Assembly: GCA_000750105.3 (NCBI GenBank) | Contig: JPHH03000050.1 | Span: 170,041 to 234,040, forward strand | DNA from: Tolypocladium sp. Sup5 PDA-1 | Lineage: Eukaryota > Ascomycota > Sordariomycetes > Hypocreales > Ophiocordycipitaceae | Reading direction: 5' to 3' | Length of the DNA: 64,000 nt | Shown here: piece by piece, positions 53,354 to 62,883 of the stretch | How positions within the stretch are numbered: the first letter of the stretch is position 1 | Layout: each line of letters begins with the position of its first letter | Program-made: the position numbers and the translations under genes | Notes under the pieces: model-generated | Seen by the model: only the letters and a program-made list of their open reading frames with translations | The model's database searches: none | Told to the model about the DNA's origin: nothing

Positions 53354-55468
53354 ATGGCGCCATCGACCAGCCCCGAATGCTTCGGCAGCCTCCAGACCGA
53401 GGCCCTCAGCCAGCTGGCCGGCACCATGGACACGCTCGACACGCTGGATCTATGTACGTCGTTTAACCATGAAGAGATGCGCGTGGCGCACTCCATAACG
53501 CCCAGCCTGGACACCATCGCGTCATTCATCGATGAGCTCGTGCCGCGACTGCGGGCCGGCGGGCGACTCATCTATGTCGGCGCCGGCAATAGCGCCCGCG
53601 TCGCATTTATGGACTGCACGGAGCTGCCCGGGACCTTTTCGGCGAATCCGGAGCAGTTCCTGGCCGTTGTCGCGGGCGGGACGCGGGCTGTCGTGGAAGC
53701 CGTTGAGGGAGCGGAGGACTTGTACGACGACGGGGCAGCTCGGATGAATGCCTTGAATGTCAACTCCAAAGACACAGTCATTGGCATCTCGGCATCTGGA
53801 AGAACGCCGTTTGTCCTGGCTGCCCTCGAGGTGGCGATCCGGAACAACGCACTCACGGCGGCCCTCACCAACACGCGACCATCGCGCATGCACACGATCG
53901 GGGTTAAGTATACCATTGCTGCCCTTGTCGGGCCCGAGTTTGTCACTGGAAGCACCAGGCTCAAAGCCGGCAGCTCCGCTAAGCTCATGCTCAATATGAT
54001 CAGCACCTGCGCCATGGTGAAGCTGGGAAAGACGTACAAGGGGCTCATGGTCGACGTGCGCGTCCACAACAACAAACTGAGGGCTAGGGGAAGGGGGATT
54101 GTGCGCCAGGTGTGCGAGGGGAGGCCCATCCTGCACAGCCTGGGCGCGCCGGAGCATATTGATGTAGACGAAGACGCGGCCATTGATGCCCTCATTGAGC
54201 AGTGCGGAGGGAGCGTCAAGTTGGCGTGTGCCGTTGGCCTCTCTGGTCTCGCCACGGACGCTGCCAGAGCGCAGCTGGCCGCAGTCGGTGGAAATCTGCA
54301 CATGTTTGTCGACAATCTTGCAAGCAAGCCCCCGCCAGAAGCTCGTCGTCGCAGTCAAAAGCAGGAATACTTTCTTTGCGTCGACGGTGGCGGCACCAAC
54401 TGCACTGTTTCCATCGCATCGCCAACGGCCGTCGTCGCGCAGGCCGTCGCCGGGCCCTGCAACTTCACATTGGCGACGCTGGAGGAGGTCGTCCAGCAAA
54501 TCAAGTCTGCCACTGTTGAGGCGGCCGCTCTCCTGCCTGAGGAGCATCAGCAGCTTCATGGGCCGCTGCCCAGGTTCACCAAAGTATGGGCCGGGATAGC
54601 TGGAGTGCACTATGCTAGCCACAACGATGCGCTGACATGCCGCCTCGAGGAGCTCCTGGGCGTCTCCTCGAGGGATGGGGGTCTGCATCTCACCAGCGAC
54701 ACTTCACTGTTGTCTTCTTGTATCGGCATTGACGGCTCTGTCGAGGGAGGCATTACGCTCATTGCCGGGACGGGCTCTGTGGCCACGGCGTTCAGAAAGA
54801 CAGATACAGGCGAGGTAGTCCAAACAGGACGCAGCGGCGGCTGGGGACACCTCGTCGGCGACCATGGGAGTGCCTTTTATATTGGTAAAAGGGCACTGCA
54901 GACGGTTCTGACGAGCCTCGAGCAGAGTCAGGGGGACTCTGCGCTCCCGCTCAGCCCGTTCGAATCCGCAGTCCTGGCACATCTCAACTGCGACAGAGCA
55001 GGGCTGCTCTCAACCGTTCTCTGTTCCGACGACCAACTCCCCAGATTGCGAATCGGCCACCTTGCCAAGGTGGTGACCGAGCTGGGCTTCAGGCCCGACG
55101 ACCCGGATCCTCAGGCCGTGGCCATCCTCGAAGCCGCCGCCAGCTGCTTGGTTCGTCTCATCCGGCCGCTGGTGGTCACTGAGCGCATCTGCGATCCGAG
55201 CAAGTGCCTGCTCATCCTGTCGGGGGCATTGATGAACCTGCCGGCGTACAGAGGTCTGGTCCTGGACAAGTGGGCGGCGGAGAAGCTGGTGCCGTTTAAG
55301 AAGATGGTGGTGATTGACGATGCATCGGTGTCCGGGGCGCTCTATCTTGCCAAAACAAATACCTGTACAGAAATGCTGTTGGACAAGTCCGACCGTGGGC
55401 TAAAGGTCGGATGTGCATTTGGCGAGCATATCGCGGCCAAGACGTCTGATAGGGAGATAGCGACTTAG
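53354..55468 (+). CDS. Fusion of MurNAc-6-phosphate etherase (MurQ-like) and N-acetylglucosamine kinase (NagK/BadF-type)
   Basis: Single exon, 704 residues from ATG 53354 (longer starts upstream add an unlikely tail). Residues ~10-325 are a SIS-fold MurQ domain: the sugar-phosphate loop VGAGNSARVAF, the general-acid/base region DCTELPGTF with Glu90, the second Glu region AVEGAED (~115-122), ASGRTPFV, and the diagnostic GSTRLKAGSSAK (~199-210). Residues ~336-700 are an ASKHA kinase: CVDGGGTNCT (phosphate 1), IAGTGSVATAF, and GGWGHLVGDHGSAFYIG. In bacteria MurQ cleaves the lactyl ether of MurNAc-6-P to give GlcNAc-6-P, while NagK phosphorylates GlcNAc. Fusing them would route bacterial-wall or chitin sugars into GlcNAc-6-P. 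Both active sites look intact. The protein lacks a signal peptide and should be cytosolic. Confidence 0.92.
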   Translation: MAPSTSPECFGSLQTEALSQLAGTMDTLDTLDLCTSFNHEEMRVAHSITPSLDTIASFIDELVPRLRAGGRLIYVGAGNSARVAFMDCTELPGTFSANPEQFLAVVAGGTRAVVEAVEGAEDLYDDGAARMNALNVNSKDTVIGISASGRTPFVLAALEVAIRNNALTAALTNTRPSRMHTIGVKYTIAALVGPEFVTGSTRLKAGSSAKLMLNMISTCAMVKLGKTYKGLMVDVRVHNNKLRARGRGIVRQVCEGRPILHSLGAPEHIDVDEDAAIDALIEQCGGSVKLACAVGLSGLATDAARAQLAAVGGNLHMFVDNLASKPPPEARRRSQKQEYFLCVDGGGTNCTVSIASPTAVVAQAVAGPCNFTLATLEEVVQQIKSATVEAAALLPEEHQQLHGPLPRFTKVWAGIAGVHYASHNDALTCRLEELLGVSSRDGGLHLTSDTSLLSSCIGIDGSVEGGITLIAGTGSVATAFRKTDTGEVVQTGRSGGWGHLVGDHGSAFYIGKRALQTVLTSLEQSQGDSALPLSPFESAVLAHLNCDRAGLLSTVLCSDDQLPRLRIGHLAKVVTELGFRPDDPDPQAVAILEAAASCLVRLIRPLVVTERICDPSKCLLILSGALMNLPAYRGLVLDKWAAEKLVPFKKMVVIDDASVSGALYLAKTNTCTEMLLDKSDRGLKVGCAFGEHIAAKTSDREIAT

Positions 55469-55621
55469 AAACTACATTTTCGAGCAGCTACTCCATGCGC
55501 TGCCCATCCTTGACTCAATATTGCGCCACTCGTACAACAGAGCTTACATACGACAGGATCCATCTACACCAAGTAAGCGCACTCGCTCGTACCTGTGTGC
55601 GACGCACGGCTCGGGGACTCC

Positions 55622-57184
55622 TTATGCCTTGCCTCTCAGAACAAACAACTCACCCAGCCAGCCAAACGCCCTGTTCAGCCTCCTGCCGTGCCTCCTGGCC
55701 ACCACAAAGGGAATCTTTCCCCGGGGATGCGGCTCGTGGAACTGGATGCGGCTCTGGTCAACCCCATCCACCCTCTGGAACTGCCAGACGGACCCGTACA
55801 GCTTCTCCGCCGCGAATATGCCCGTCGACGTCATTGCGTAGAGGAAGTCGTTCCACGAGACCTCGCCCGGCGAGGACGTCACTGTCGGGTCGAAGAAGAG
55901 CGTCCGGAACACCTTGAGTGCGCGTGCGTCGACGGGGATCGAGGGTAGTTGGTGAGGAGCATCGGGCTCGGTGGTGTCGGCCGTGGCGGCGGGGGTCGTC
56001 TCCTGCGATGTCTGTCCTCTTGTTTTCGTCTTGGGTTTCGGCAGAACGTGTTGGCTTGAACCACTGCCAGCTTCCGAGTTCTCAGGTGTGTGCCTGGGGA
56101 GGTTGAAATACGGCGTAGACAGCGGTTTGTAAATGGTGCCCACGTCGAGGTTCGAGGTTTGTGCTTGCCCTTGGTTCTTGGCTGTCACTACCGGCTCGTC
56201 AACCCACTCCGGCGTGCGCTGCAAGACACGTTGTTGCAGCAGTAGTCGCCGCACGGCAGTGCCGTCGAGATCCCCACACTCGGCATGTGTGATTTGATCG
56301 ATACTGGCCCAGAAATCGTCAAGATTCCGTTCGGCCCGCCGCAGAGTCTCTGTGTTCTCTTTGGTCCGGCGCTTCTCCGATGGGTAGAAGAACTTCTTGT
56401 CGGACGGTTCGGCTAGTTTTGCTGCCCGGGGGAGGTTCTTTTCCTGGAGGCCCGTCCTCATCTTGGCCCACGGCTTGGTCCGCTCCGCAAACTCCTGCTT
56501 GATCCCGTCCTCCTTGTCCACCATGTTACGCTCAAAGCCTAGAGCCCACGGCTGGAACAAGTTGAGCTGGGTCATGCACTGCGAGACAATGGAGAGGTTA
56601 CCAATGACCCCGGCGACGCGTGCGGACATAAGTTCTTTGGCTTGTGGATCGGCTTGTATCAGCCGCTCTAGCTCATCCAGAGCCAAGGGAAGGCGAATCA
56701 TGAAGAGGTCACGGCCGTCTTCCCATAACGTGCGAAGTAGCCGCATTAGCTGACCCTCGACCTTGTTCAGCCTCACACCAGGCTTGGTTCTGGCGTACAT
56801 CATGGTTGAACTGGTGTCCGTGGGCGCCTCGCGAACAAAAGTCTTTCGCAACGGCGGGGAGGCAACAACCATGTCGCGGAGCGCTTTGAGAGGACCATTG
56901 GCTGCTTCATAGAGATAGAAGCGGAATTTCAGCAGGGCATCTAGGAACTCCTTCGGCAGGTCCTTTGTGGGCGATAGGACTGCGACATACTTGGCATGCA
57001 GCGATTGCAACTCCTGCGCCTGCCCTCCCGAGCTCCCGGGGATAACGGTTGTTGAGGCACAGCGGAGGGAGTTTGTGCAACTGGCGCTTACGTCCTGCCC
57101 ATCAAGGCGAGGCAGTTCATGAGACGCAAGTACTTCGTACGAAGGATGGGGCCAAAAGTAATTACACAAGTCTACCTTACCCAT
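55622..57184 (-). CDS. Conserved fungal protein with HicA-like C-terminal domain; function unknown
   Basis: A 520-codon frame. A possible 72-bp in-frame intron (57091-57020, GTAAGC...GGGCAG) would remove a poorly conserved-looking segment near the N-terminus, giving 496 residues. The central part is helical with several basic patches. The C-terminal ~80 residues (about 440-520) read GEVSWNDFLYAMTS, YGSVWQF, FHEPHPRGKIPF, then a basic RRHGRRLNRAFGW tail. I associate this C-terminus with a common fungal family and it recalls the double-stranded-RNA-binding-like fold of HicA toxins (a GS...F strand, then an H-PHP turn), but the catalytic His of HicA after GS is replaced by Val. Biological role unknown. 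Confidence 0.75.
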   Translation of the reverse strand: MGKVDLCNYFWPHPSYEVLASHELPRLDGQDVSASCTNSLRCASTTVIPGSSGGQAQELQSLHAKYVAVLSPTKDLPKEFLDALLKFRFYLYEAANGPLKALRDMVVASPPLRKTFVREAPTDTSSTMMYARTKPGVRLNKVEGQLMRLLRTLWEDGRDLFMIRLPLALDELERLIQADPQAKELMSARVAGVIGNLSIVSQCMTQLNLFQPWALGFERNMVDKEDGIKQEFAERTKPWAKMRTGLQEKNLPRAAKLAEPSDKKFFYPSEKRRTKENTETLRRAERNLDDFWASIDQITHAECGDLDGTAVRRLLLQQRVLQRTPEWVDEPVVTAKNQGQAQTSNLDVGTIYKPLSTPYFNLPRHTPENSEAGSGSSQHVLPKPKTKTRGQTSQETTPAATADTTEPDAPHQLPSIPVDARALKVFRTLFFDPTVTSSPGEVSWNDFLYAMTSTGIFAAEKLYGSVWQFQRVDGVDQSRIQFHEPHPRGKIPFVVARRHGRRLNRAFGWLGELFVLRGKA

Positions 57185-58425
57185 GACGAAGGGCCCCTTA
57201 TCACCGTGTTATTCGGCCTGTTGTTTATGGCCTTTTGTGGCTTACTATGGCCTGCCGTTGCTTGCTGTTGCTTGCTGTGAGAGTCACAAACTTCCTGCCA
57301 ACAGTCCCGCCCAAGCCAAGCTGGGCATGGGTACATTTGCTCTTTCGGGGAGCTTCCTTGCCTGTTACTACCACTGTACCTGGAACTTGGGGGGTTGGCA
57401 CCAGGCGTAACCTCGCCCTACTCATTCTGCAGCTTGAGGGTTGCGCCCATGATATCTGAAACACGACGGCAACCCTGTGCCATGGCCCATGGCGGCTGCG
57501 GGATGGAATGTCGCGGCGTGGATGATTGGATCTGGAGGCTGCATGCGCAGGTGTCTCCTGGCGGGAAGCAACAAATCAAATCTGCCATGCGAGTAGGAGA
57601 GCAACGTCACCAGCTGCGGCCTCATGGCTCGGGCTCGGGGTACGAAAAGCAAGCTACATTGTACATGTACGGCCAAGGTCGAATCAAGTGTTTCATGGCG
57701 GCACGGCCCGCGCATCTCCTCGCTCCGACCTGGGGGCAGAGCCGTCGACCAACAGAGGTGAGATGTTTGCTCGCAGTGGGACTGGGTCCTCCGATTCACT
57801 CCGGGTTGATCCGTGCCCTACCTCCGTCTTTTGTCTCGGCGCGGCCTGCATCGGTGCTGTCGACTGCCCTGCCTGGTCGATGGTGTCCATCCGAACTGGG
57901 CGAGAGTGGCATAATTCGCGAGTCGGCATACTCCGCCTCCGTCCAGCAGCTGGCTGTTGGGGATCCATGCTGACGTCGCCAACATCTGGGCAGCTGCGTG
58001 CAATGTGCGCTAACTGCGTGAACCCATGGCGTCCGATGTATAAAATACCCAATGCCGGCAGAGGACCGCCGTCATAGGCATAAGCAAAGTTGCCGAGCCC
58101 TTGGGCCGGATGAAGCTATCGTCATAGGAAGCATAGGTACGTATCTCTGCCGATACCGGTGACGATGCCTCTGCCGTTGCTGACGATGCCTGCTGTTGCT
58201 GCCGCTACTACTACTGCTTTCTACCCTCAATACCACAAACGCGTCATCGCGATCCTCTCTTAGAAGGCGTCACGAGCCGCGGAAGGCACAGAATATATTC
58301 CACAGTTAAGTAATAGCTATAATTCAGCCAAAAGAAGCAAAGTTGGAAGCTGTTGCTCACCCACTTGCGTGGTCTCCCAAATCAACTTCTGCAGCTTTAC
58401 TTAATGATTTCGTATAAGGAGTATA
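57185..58425. other. Intergenic; contains one copy of a dispersed repeat
   Basis: No gene recognised. From about 58039 to 58243 lies one copy of a repeat that recurs near 62689-62883. Confidence 0.4.
58039..58243 (+). repeat. Dispersed repeat, copy 1
   Basis: Starts TAAAATACCC-A-ATGCCGGCAG, includes AAGCAAAG and GCCGAGCCCTTGGGC, passes through a GCTGCC/GATGCC triplet-rich core and ends AATACCACAAACGCG. It matches 62689-62883 in the same order and orientation with substitutions and small indels. Confidence 0.8.
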
Positions 58426-59235
58426 TTATGCCCATAGCGGCGCGCTGACTTCGACTACGCGCTCCATGACTGCCCTGGCGAGGTCTGCAAACACCTTGTT
58501 GTTACACTCAATCTCCAGGTCATCCAGCAACACCGTCGCCACCATCTTGTCGACCGTGATCTTAACGCCGGGGACGGGGATGCCAATCTTGTGAAGCCTC
58601 TCCATCTCGTTTTTGCGGCGCTCCTCCAACTCTGTCTCTCTGTTTGTATCCTCGTCTATGACGTCGTCGTCGTTGTCGTTGTCGGCATCCTCCTCCTTCG
58701 CCGCCGAGTCCTCCTCCTCCTTCTTCTTCACCTCGCGCGGCTCCTCCTGGGCCTGCTTGGCCGGGAGATGAGGCAGCTTGGGCGTCTCGATGGGGGAGAC
58801 GTTGTCGGCGCCGAACTGGGCCTCGAGGAACCAGAAGAGGCGCTCGAGGCGCTCGACGGGGGGCAGTTGGCGTTCGGATTCTTGCGCCGGGGAACGGGCC
58901 GCCGTATGAGTGCGAGTGCGAGTGCTTGTCTGAGGAGTGCCTGACGGCGGCGGGAGAGCTCTCGACGTTGAAGAGTATGCCCATGACGGAGTCGACGATG
59001 TTGTCGTTGAACATGTTGCCCTCCCACTCGAGCTCGATTTCGCCCTGGGTGCGGTAGCGGACCGTGACGCAGCCCATGACGAGGTAGGCGACAACCAGGG
59101 CTCCGCCGACCTCCTCGTCTGCCTCCTCTGGCACCTTCTTCTCATCCCCCTCTCCGTCGGCGTCGGCGTCAGATTCCTGCCGCTCTTGAGGTTGCGAATC
59201 TTGGGGAGAGCAATCAGCCCCCCCGAGCTTACAGG
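58426..59235 (-). pseudogene. Broken C-terminal fragment of the CPSF73/YSH1 pre-mRNA 3'-end endonuclease
   Basis: On the minus strand one frame carries a segment ending LEWEGNMFNDNIVDSVM, GILFNVESSPAAVRHSS and KHSHSHSYGG. A frame change at about 58885-58912 then continues with PPVERLERLFWFLEAQFGADNVSP, an acidic/KE-rich stretch, GIPVPGVKITVDKMVA, DDLEIECNNKVF and a terminal APLWA stop at 58426. This is the C-terminal domain of fungal Ysh1/CPSF73 as I know it. The metallo-beta-lactamase and beta-CASP catalytic domains are absent: upstream of ~59235 there is a stop and unrelated sequence. So it is a truncated, frameshifted duplicate. YSH1 is essential, so an intact copy must exist elsewhere. 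The 369-codon frame to 59535 joins unrelated frames and is not a gene. Confidence 0.75.
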
Positions 59236-60689
59236 ACTAGTCGGAGGCTTCGATCTGCGGCCGCTGCTTGTGGCCGAAATTGTGAAGTAATTGTAGCATC
59301 TCCTTAGCATTAAGAGATGTTGAGGTCGGTGCCCAGTGTCGTTTCCTGTGGCAGAGCTCCATGCTCTTGAGCTAAGCCCGAGCTTGCGGGAAAAGCTGGA
59401 TGTTCGATCTGCGGCCACTCTTTGCTGGTCGAATTTACCAACAAGGTTATAGCAAGGTGTGCAGCTTGCGATTTGTCGAGTCTTAGCTAGGGGAACGGGG
59501 GAAGTGTGAGGCAGCGTCGAGTCGAGGTCGTGCAATGGCCAAGGTTATGCATAGACCAACTTGAAGACAGAACTCAGGAGTCTGGAGGGTCAAACACCGG
59601 AAATTCATCGATTGGCAGTGCAACACTCGAGTGCGCAGACGAATCGCAGAACGCTTGATGGGCATTGAGCGTCCAGGGGTACCCATCGTCCGCAAGAAAA
59701 CCGCATCGGGGGGCAGTAAACAGGCGAGCCGCAGTTCGCCTAGCTGTCGACGGAGGCAAAAGTCGTGATTCGTCGTCGGTGATGGTACCGGAATGAAGCG
59801 CCTAACACTTAGAAGGCCCCAGAAAGAGCAAAATATGCAACTCCATCCAAATTCGAGGTAGCTTTGATCGCAAAGAATCGCCGGCGGTTACTGGAGCGCA
59901 TGAGCGGATCACGTCCAAGAACTCGACGTAAACTCCATGAATTCTCAGTCAAGCTGGAACTCGACCCGTTTCTCAGCCGCACCAGCTACGTTTTCTTAGT
60001 CAGAGCGCAATCGAAGAGTATGAAAAAGGCCTACTCCGTACAGCTTAGCCCAAACAGCTGCCTCCTGCGCCAGGCGCAAGTGCTGAAAGAATACTCCTCA
60101 ACAAATATTCGGCCTGGGCACTCCGCTTGGCCTCACCGAAAAAGAGGGAGGATTTCTGTCCAGGATTCATCGCAGCTCCAGTAGGTAGACAGACTCGTTC
60201 TTTCTTGCTTCTACCGTCATCTACTGCACGGGCGTCGTCCTACCTAAGAAAGCGCGACACGAGCCAGTGGGCTCGAGCAGGCTTTTCTAATGGTTCCTGA
60301 ATACTTCCTACTTGACTACCTGCCTACCCATATTCGATCATTGAGAGGCCTCCAGGCAAAGCCGACCATGGCCTGGCGGCCCGTGCCGTCGGCGGACAAT
60401 GTCCAAATTCCACCTGGCCAGCAATTTCAAAACGTGGCAATACGGAGGAAGCACATGGCACTAGTGGCGTGGCATCTACACGCCAAAACCTTGTCCAGTC
60501 TTCCAAGTCAAGGCTTATTTTTGAGTCACGCCATGTAGAAACAATAAATATCGACCATCACCCAGTTCTGTCCTCGTGCCCTGCAAAGTTTTCCTCCTCC
60601 AAATTCGCTCCAGCTGCCCATTCAATCCGCCGATTCAGCCAGGTCCACACAACCAAGTCCAACACGGAACATACTCGCTCGCCGCAGCC
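59236..60689. other. Intergenic
   Basis: No gene recognised between the YSH1 relic and the F-box-like gene. Short frames lack support. Confidence 0.35.
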
Positions 60690-62219
60690 ATGGATCCATT
60701 TCAAAGAGTGCCCCCTGAGATTCGTCAGTATATTCTCCTTCAGGCAGAGACGAGGGAAGAGTTGGTCAACCTGAGCCATGCATCGCCAGCCATGTTCGGT
60801 CAACGCGTCGACCAGTTGAGCCGCACTATCCAGGTCCACCTTCGGAGAATGGGCTTCTGCGACGACCGATTACAAGACGCCATGGCTATTCTTCTATTCC
60901 CTAAAAGAGCTAGTTACGAAGAAGACGGCGAGGGGGATCACCGGGGCCGTGTTCATCGTCATCTCAAGCAGTGGGCAGCCAGGGGATTGTCCGACCCGAT
61001 CCGAAAGTACGATATCCGTGTGATGGACAAACTCGAATCTTTTTGTCTGCGGCTCGATGATTGTATCAAGGACTTTCTCTGGAAAGCGACAAGCTCGCAT
61101 CTTCGTCAGGCTTATATCCACCTGCCGGAGTGGTCCCATCCGTCCTTTCATGACAACATGGGCAGCTTGCCGCCGCGGCCGGAGCATAAAGTCGACCTCG
61201 ATTCCTTATCACCGGGCGAGAAGCAACGCATTCTCAAAGCTTTTCTTAGATACGAGATTTTGGCCAAACTATTCCGTCCCCGGCTGCTTCGTACTCGGCC
61301 GCGTCGTTATCGTGTCCGCCACACGGGGAACCAAATCAATAGCACTCCCGCTTGGGACTGGAACATGCTGGATCGATATGAAGGCAACCCCTCAGAACTT
61401 TGGGAGATTGAGGGTCTCCAGTGTGTGTTTGAATACTTTCGTACCGTTTATGGCGCCATCTCTGCCCGGTTCGATGGTATTACTGGTCTTGCAAACAGGT
61501 CGGCTAGGTGGCCGTCGATAGTGCCAAACCACTGCCACTTTGGAGATATTGAGCGAACATTGTCCTCTTCGGACAATATGAATGTCGGGTTCAAAGCATC
61601 GTATTTTATTAAGACGAGCACTGGGCCTATCAAGCTCACCTGGGTCGGAACAACATCTACCAACAGGCTCCTGGATACACTTGCCCTTGGCGGCGTTGAC
61701 CAAGCGACACAGCTTTTGATGGCCGGCAGGGACTATTCCGAACGCTTCTTCAACTCTGCTGCAGGTAGGGCCGTAAAAAGAGGGGGGGTTTGGGGTCTTC
61801 GTGGGCTTAGTCCGGTGGCCCGTGTTATGGCGGGTACGGAGGCTAGCAATTGGAAGGAAACGGCCAGTTTTGGCCCTGGTGTCTGGAGCCGGCGCAACCC
61901 CCGGGAACTTTACAACAGCCGTAACCACTCGGATCGTGGGGCCCGTGATGCGCTCTTATGCACCTACAGGCAAAGGGCTTGGGCATTTCTTGACGACGAG
62001 AGATGCTATCCAGAAACTTGCCGCTTCCACACTCTGCAAGAGGTGGAGTGGATGTTTGGCACGGATTTGGACGAGACGCTGGATCTGGAGCCAAGAGCCG
62101 AGCCGGAACCTCAACTGCGACCGCAGGAGAGCCAGCAGCAGATCAAAGAGGCATGTGAGAATCCAGACATGTGGCTGCTGTCTCCTACTGCCGCATACCA
62201 AAAGGGAAAGGAGAGTTAG
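60690..62219 (+). CDS. F-box-like fungal hypothetical protein
   Basis: Single exon, 509 residues from ATG 60690 (context GCC-ATGG; earlier in-frame codons lie in a poor leader). The start MDPFQRVPPEIRQYILLQ resembles the truncated F-box/PPE-I opening of many Hypocreales proteins, where a Pro-x-E-[IL] helix would contact Skp1. The following ~480 residues have no motif I can name: mixed helices, many Arg/His and Trp positions, an acidic EPRAEPEPQ stretch near the end. Such genes form large, rapidly evolving families in these fungi. A ubiquitin-ligase adaptor role is inference only. Confidence 0.72.
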   Translation: MDPFQRVPPEIRQYILLQAETREELVNLSHASPAMFGQRVDQLSRTIQVHLRRMGFCDDRLQDAMAILLFPKRASYEEDGEGDHRGRVHRHLKQWAARGLSDPIRKYDIRVMDKLESFCLRLDDCIKDFLWKATSSHLRQAYIHLPEWSHPSFHDNMGSLPPRPEHKVDLDSLSPGEKQRILKAFLRYEILAKLFRPRLLRTRPRRYRVRHTGNQINSTPAWDWNMLDRYEGNPSELWEIEGLQCVFEYFRTVYGAISARFDGITGLANRSARWPSIVPNHCHFGDIERTLSSSDNMNVGFKASYFIKTSTGPIKLTWVGTTSTNRLLDTLALGGVDQATQLLMAGRDYSERFFNSAAGRAVKRGGVWGLRGLSPVARVMAGTEASNWKETASFGPGVWSRRNPRELYNSRNHSDRGARDALLCTYRQRAWAFLDDERCYPETCRFHTLQEVEWMFGTDLDETLDLEPRAEPEPQLRPQESQQQIKEACENPDMWLLSPTAAYQKGKES

Positions 62220-62688
62220 AGGGTACCCTGGCAAGCCTGGCATTCCAAGACACGCCATTCGAGATGGAGATTCGGGTCCTCAGAGGCGAGAACGCAGGGT
62301 ATCCATAGTTGCCAAGTTGGCAGGTAGCTCAATGAGATTCCTTCTAGGATGCGACGGCTTTAGTTTTATATTTCCCTATATTCCCCGCCATTCCTCGCTA
62401 TTCCTTCGAGCTATGCCGAGATACTATAAAGGCTAACGCATTTTAAGGCACCTCTTAGAACGCGATTTCCAGTTATATACCTTATAGTAAATTTCAACCC
62501 CCTCTATATGTAGAGCTAGAGGTTTCGCACGCTCGAAGAGATGAGATAATGGCTCATGCTGGCTATATCTTGTTATATATCTTTGTAGATAATACTAGAT
62601 ATAATCTTCGAGGAGGATATTCTCCTCGCTTCCTGCTCCTATTAACAGTTTGGACGTAGCAACTAGCGTCAGGCATCGTCCCGCACTC

Positions 62689-62883
62689 TGTAAAATACCC
62701 GATGCCGGCAGGAGACTGCTGTCATAGCGTAAGCAAAGCTGCCGAGCCCTTGGGCTGGGTGAATGTGCCGCTGCTAAAGCTTCTGACAATGCCTTTGCTG
62801 GTACCGCTGCTGCTGGTGCCGCCGCCGCCTCTGCTATTAACGATGCTGCTATTGCTACCTATTCCGTTAATACCACAAACGCG
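62689..62883 (+). repeat. Dispersed repeat, copy 2
   Basis: Same order of blocks as 58039-58243: TAAAATACCC-G-ATGCCGGCAG, AAGCAAAG, GCCGAGCCCTTGGGC, a CTG/GCC triplet-rich core and AATACCACAAACGCG. The two are about 4.6 kb apart in direct orientation. Confidence 0.8.

Noticed and set aside
58426..59535. 369-codon minus-strand frame read as one gene
   Set aside because: Its first half is low-complexity Ser/Thr/Arg shadow of another frame; only the last ~150 codons match the YSH1 tail, so it was called a frameshifted fragment.
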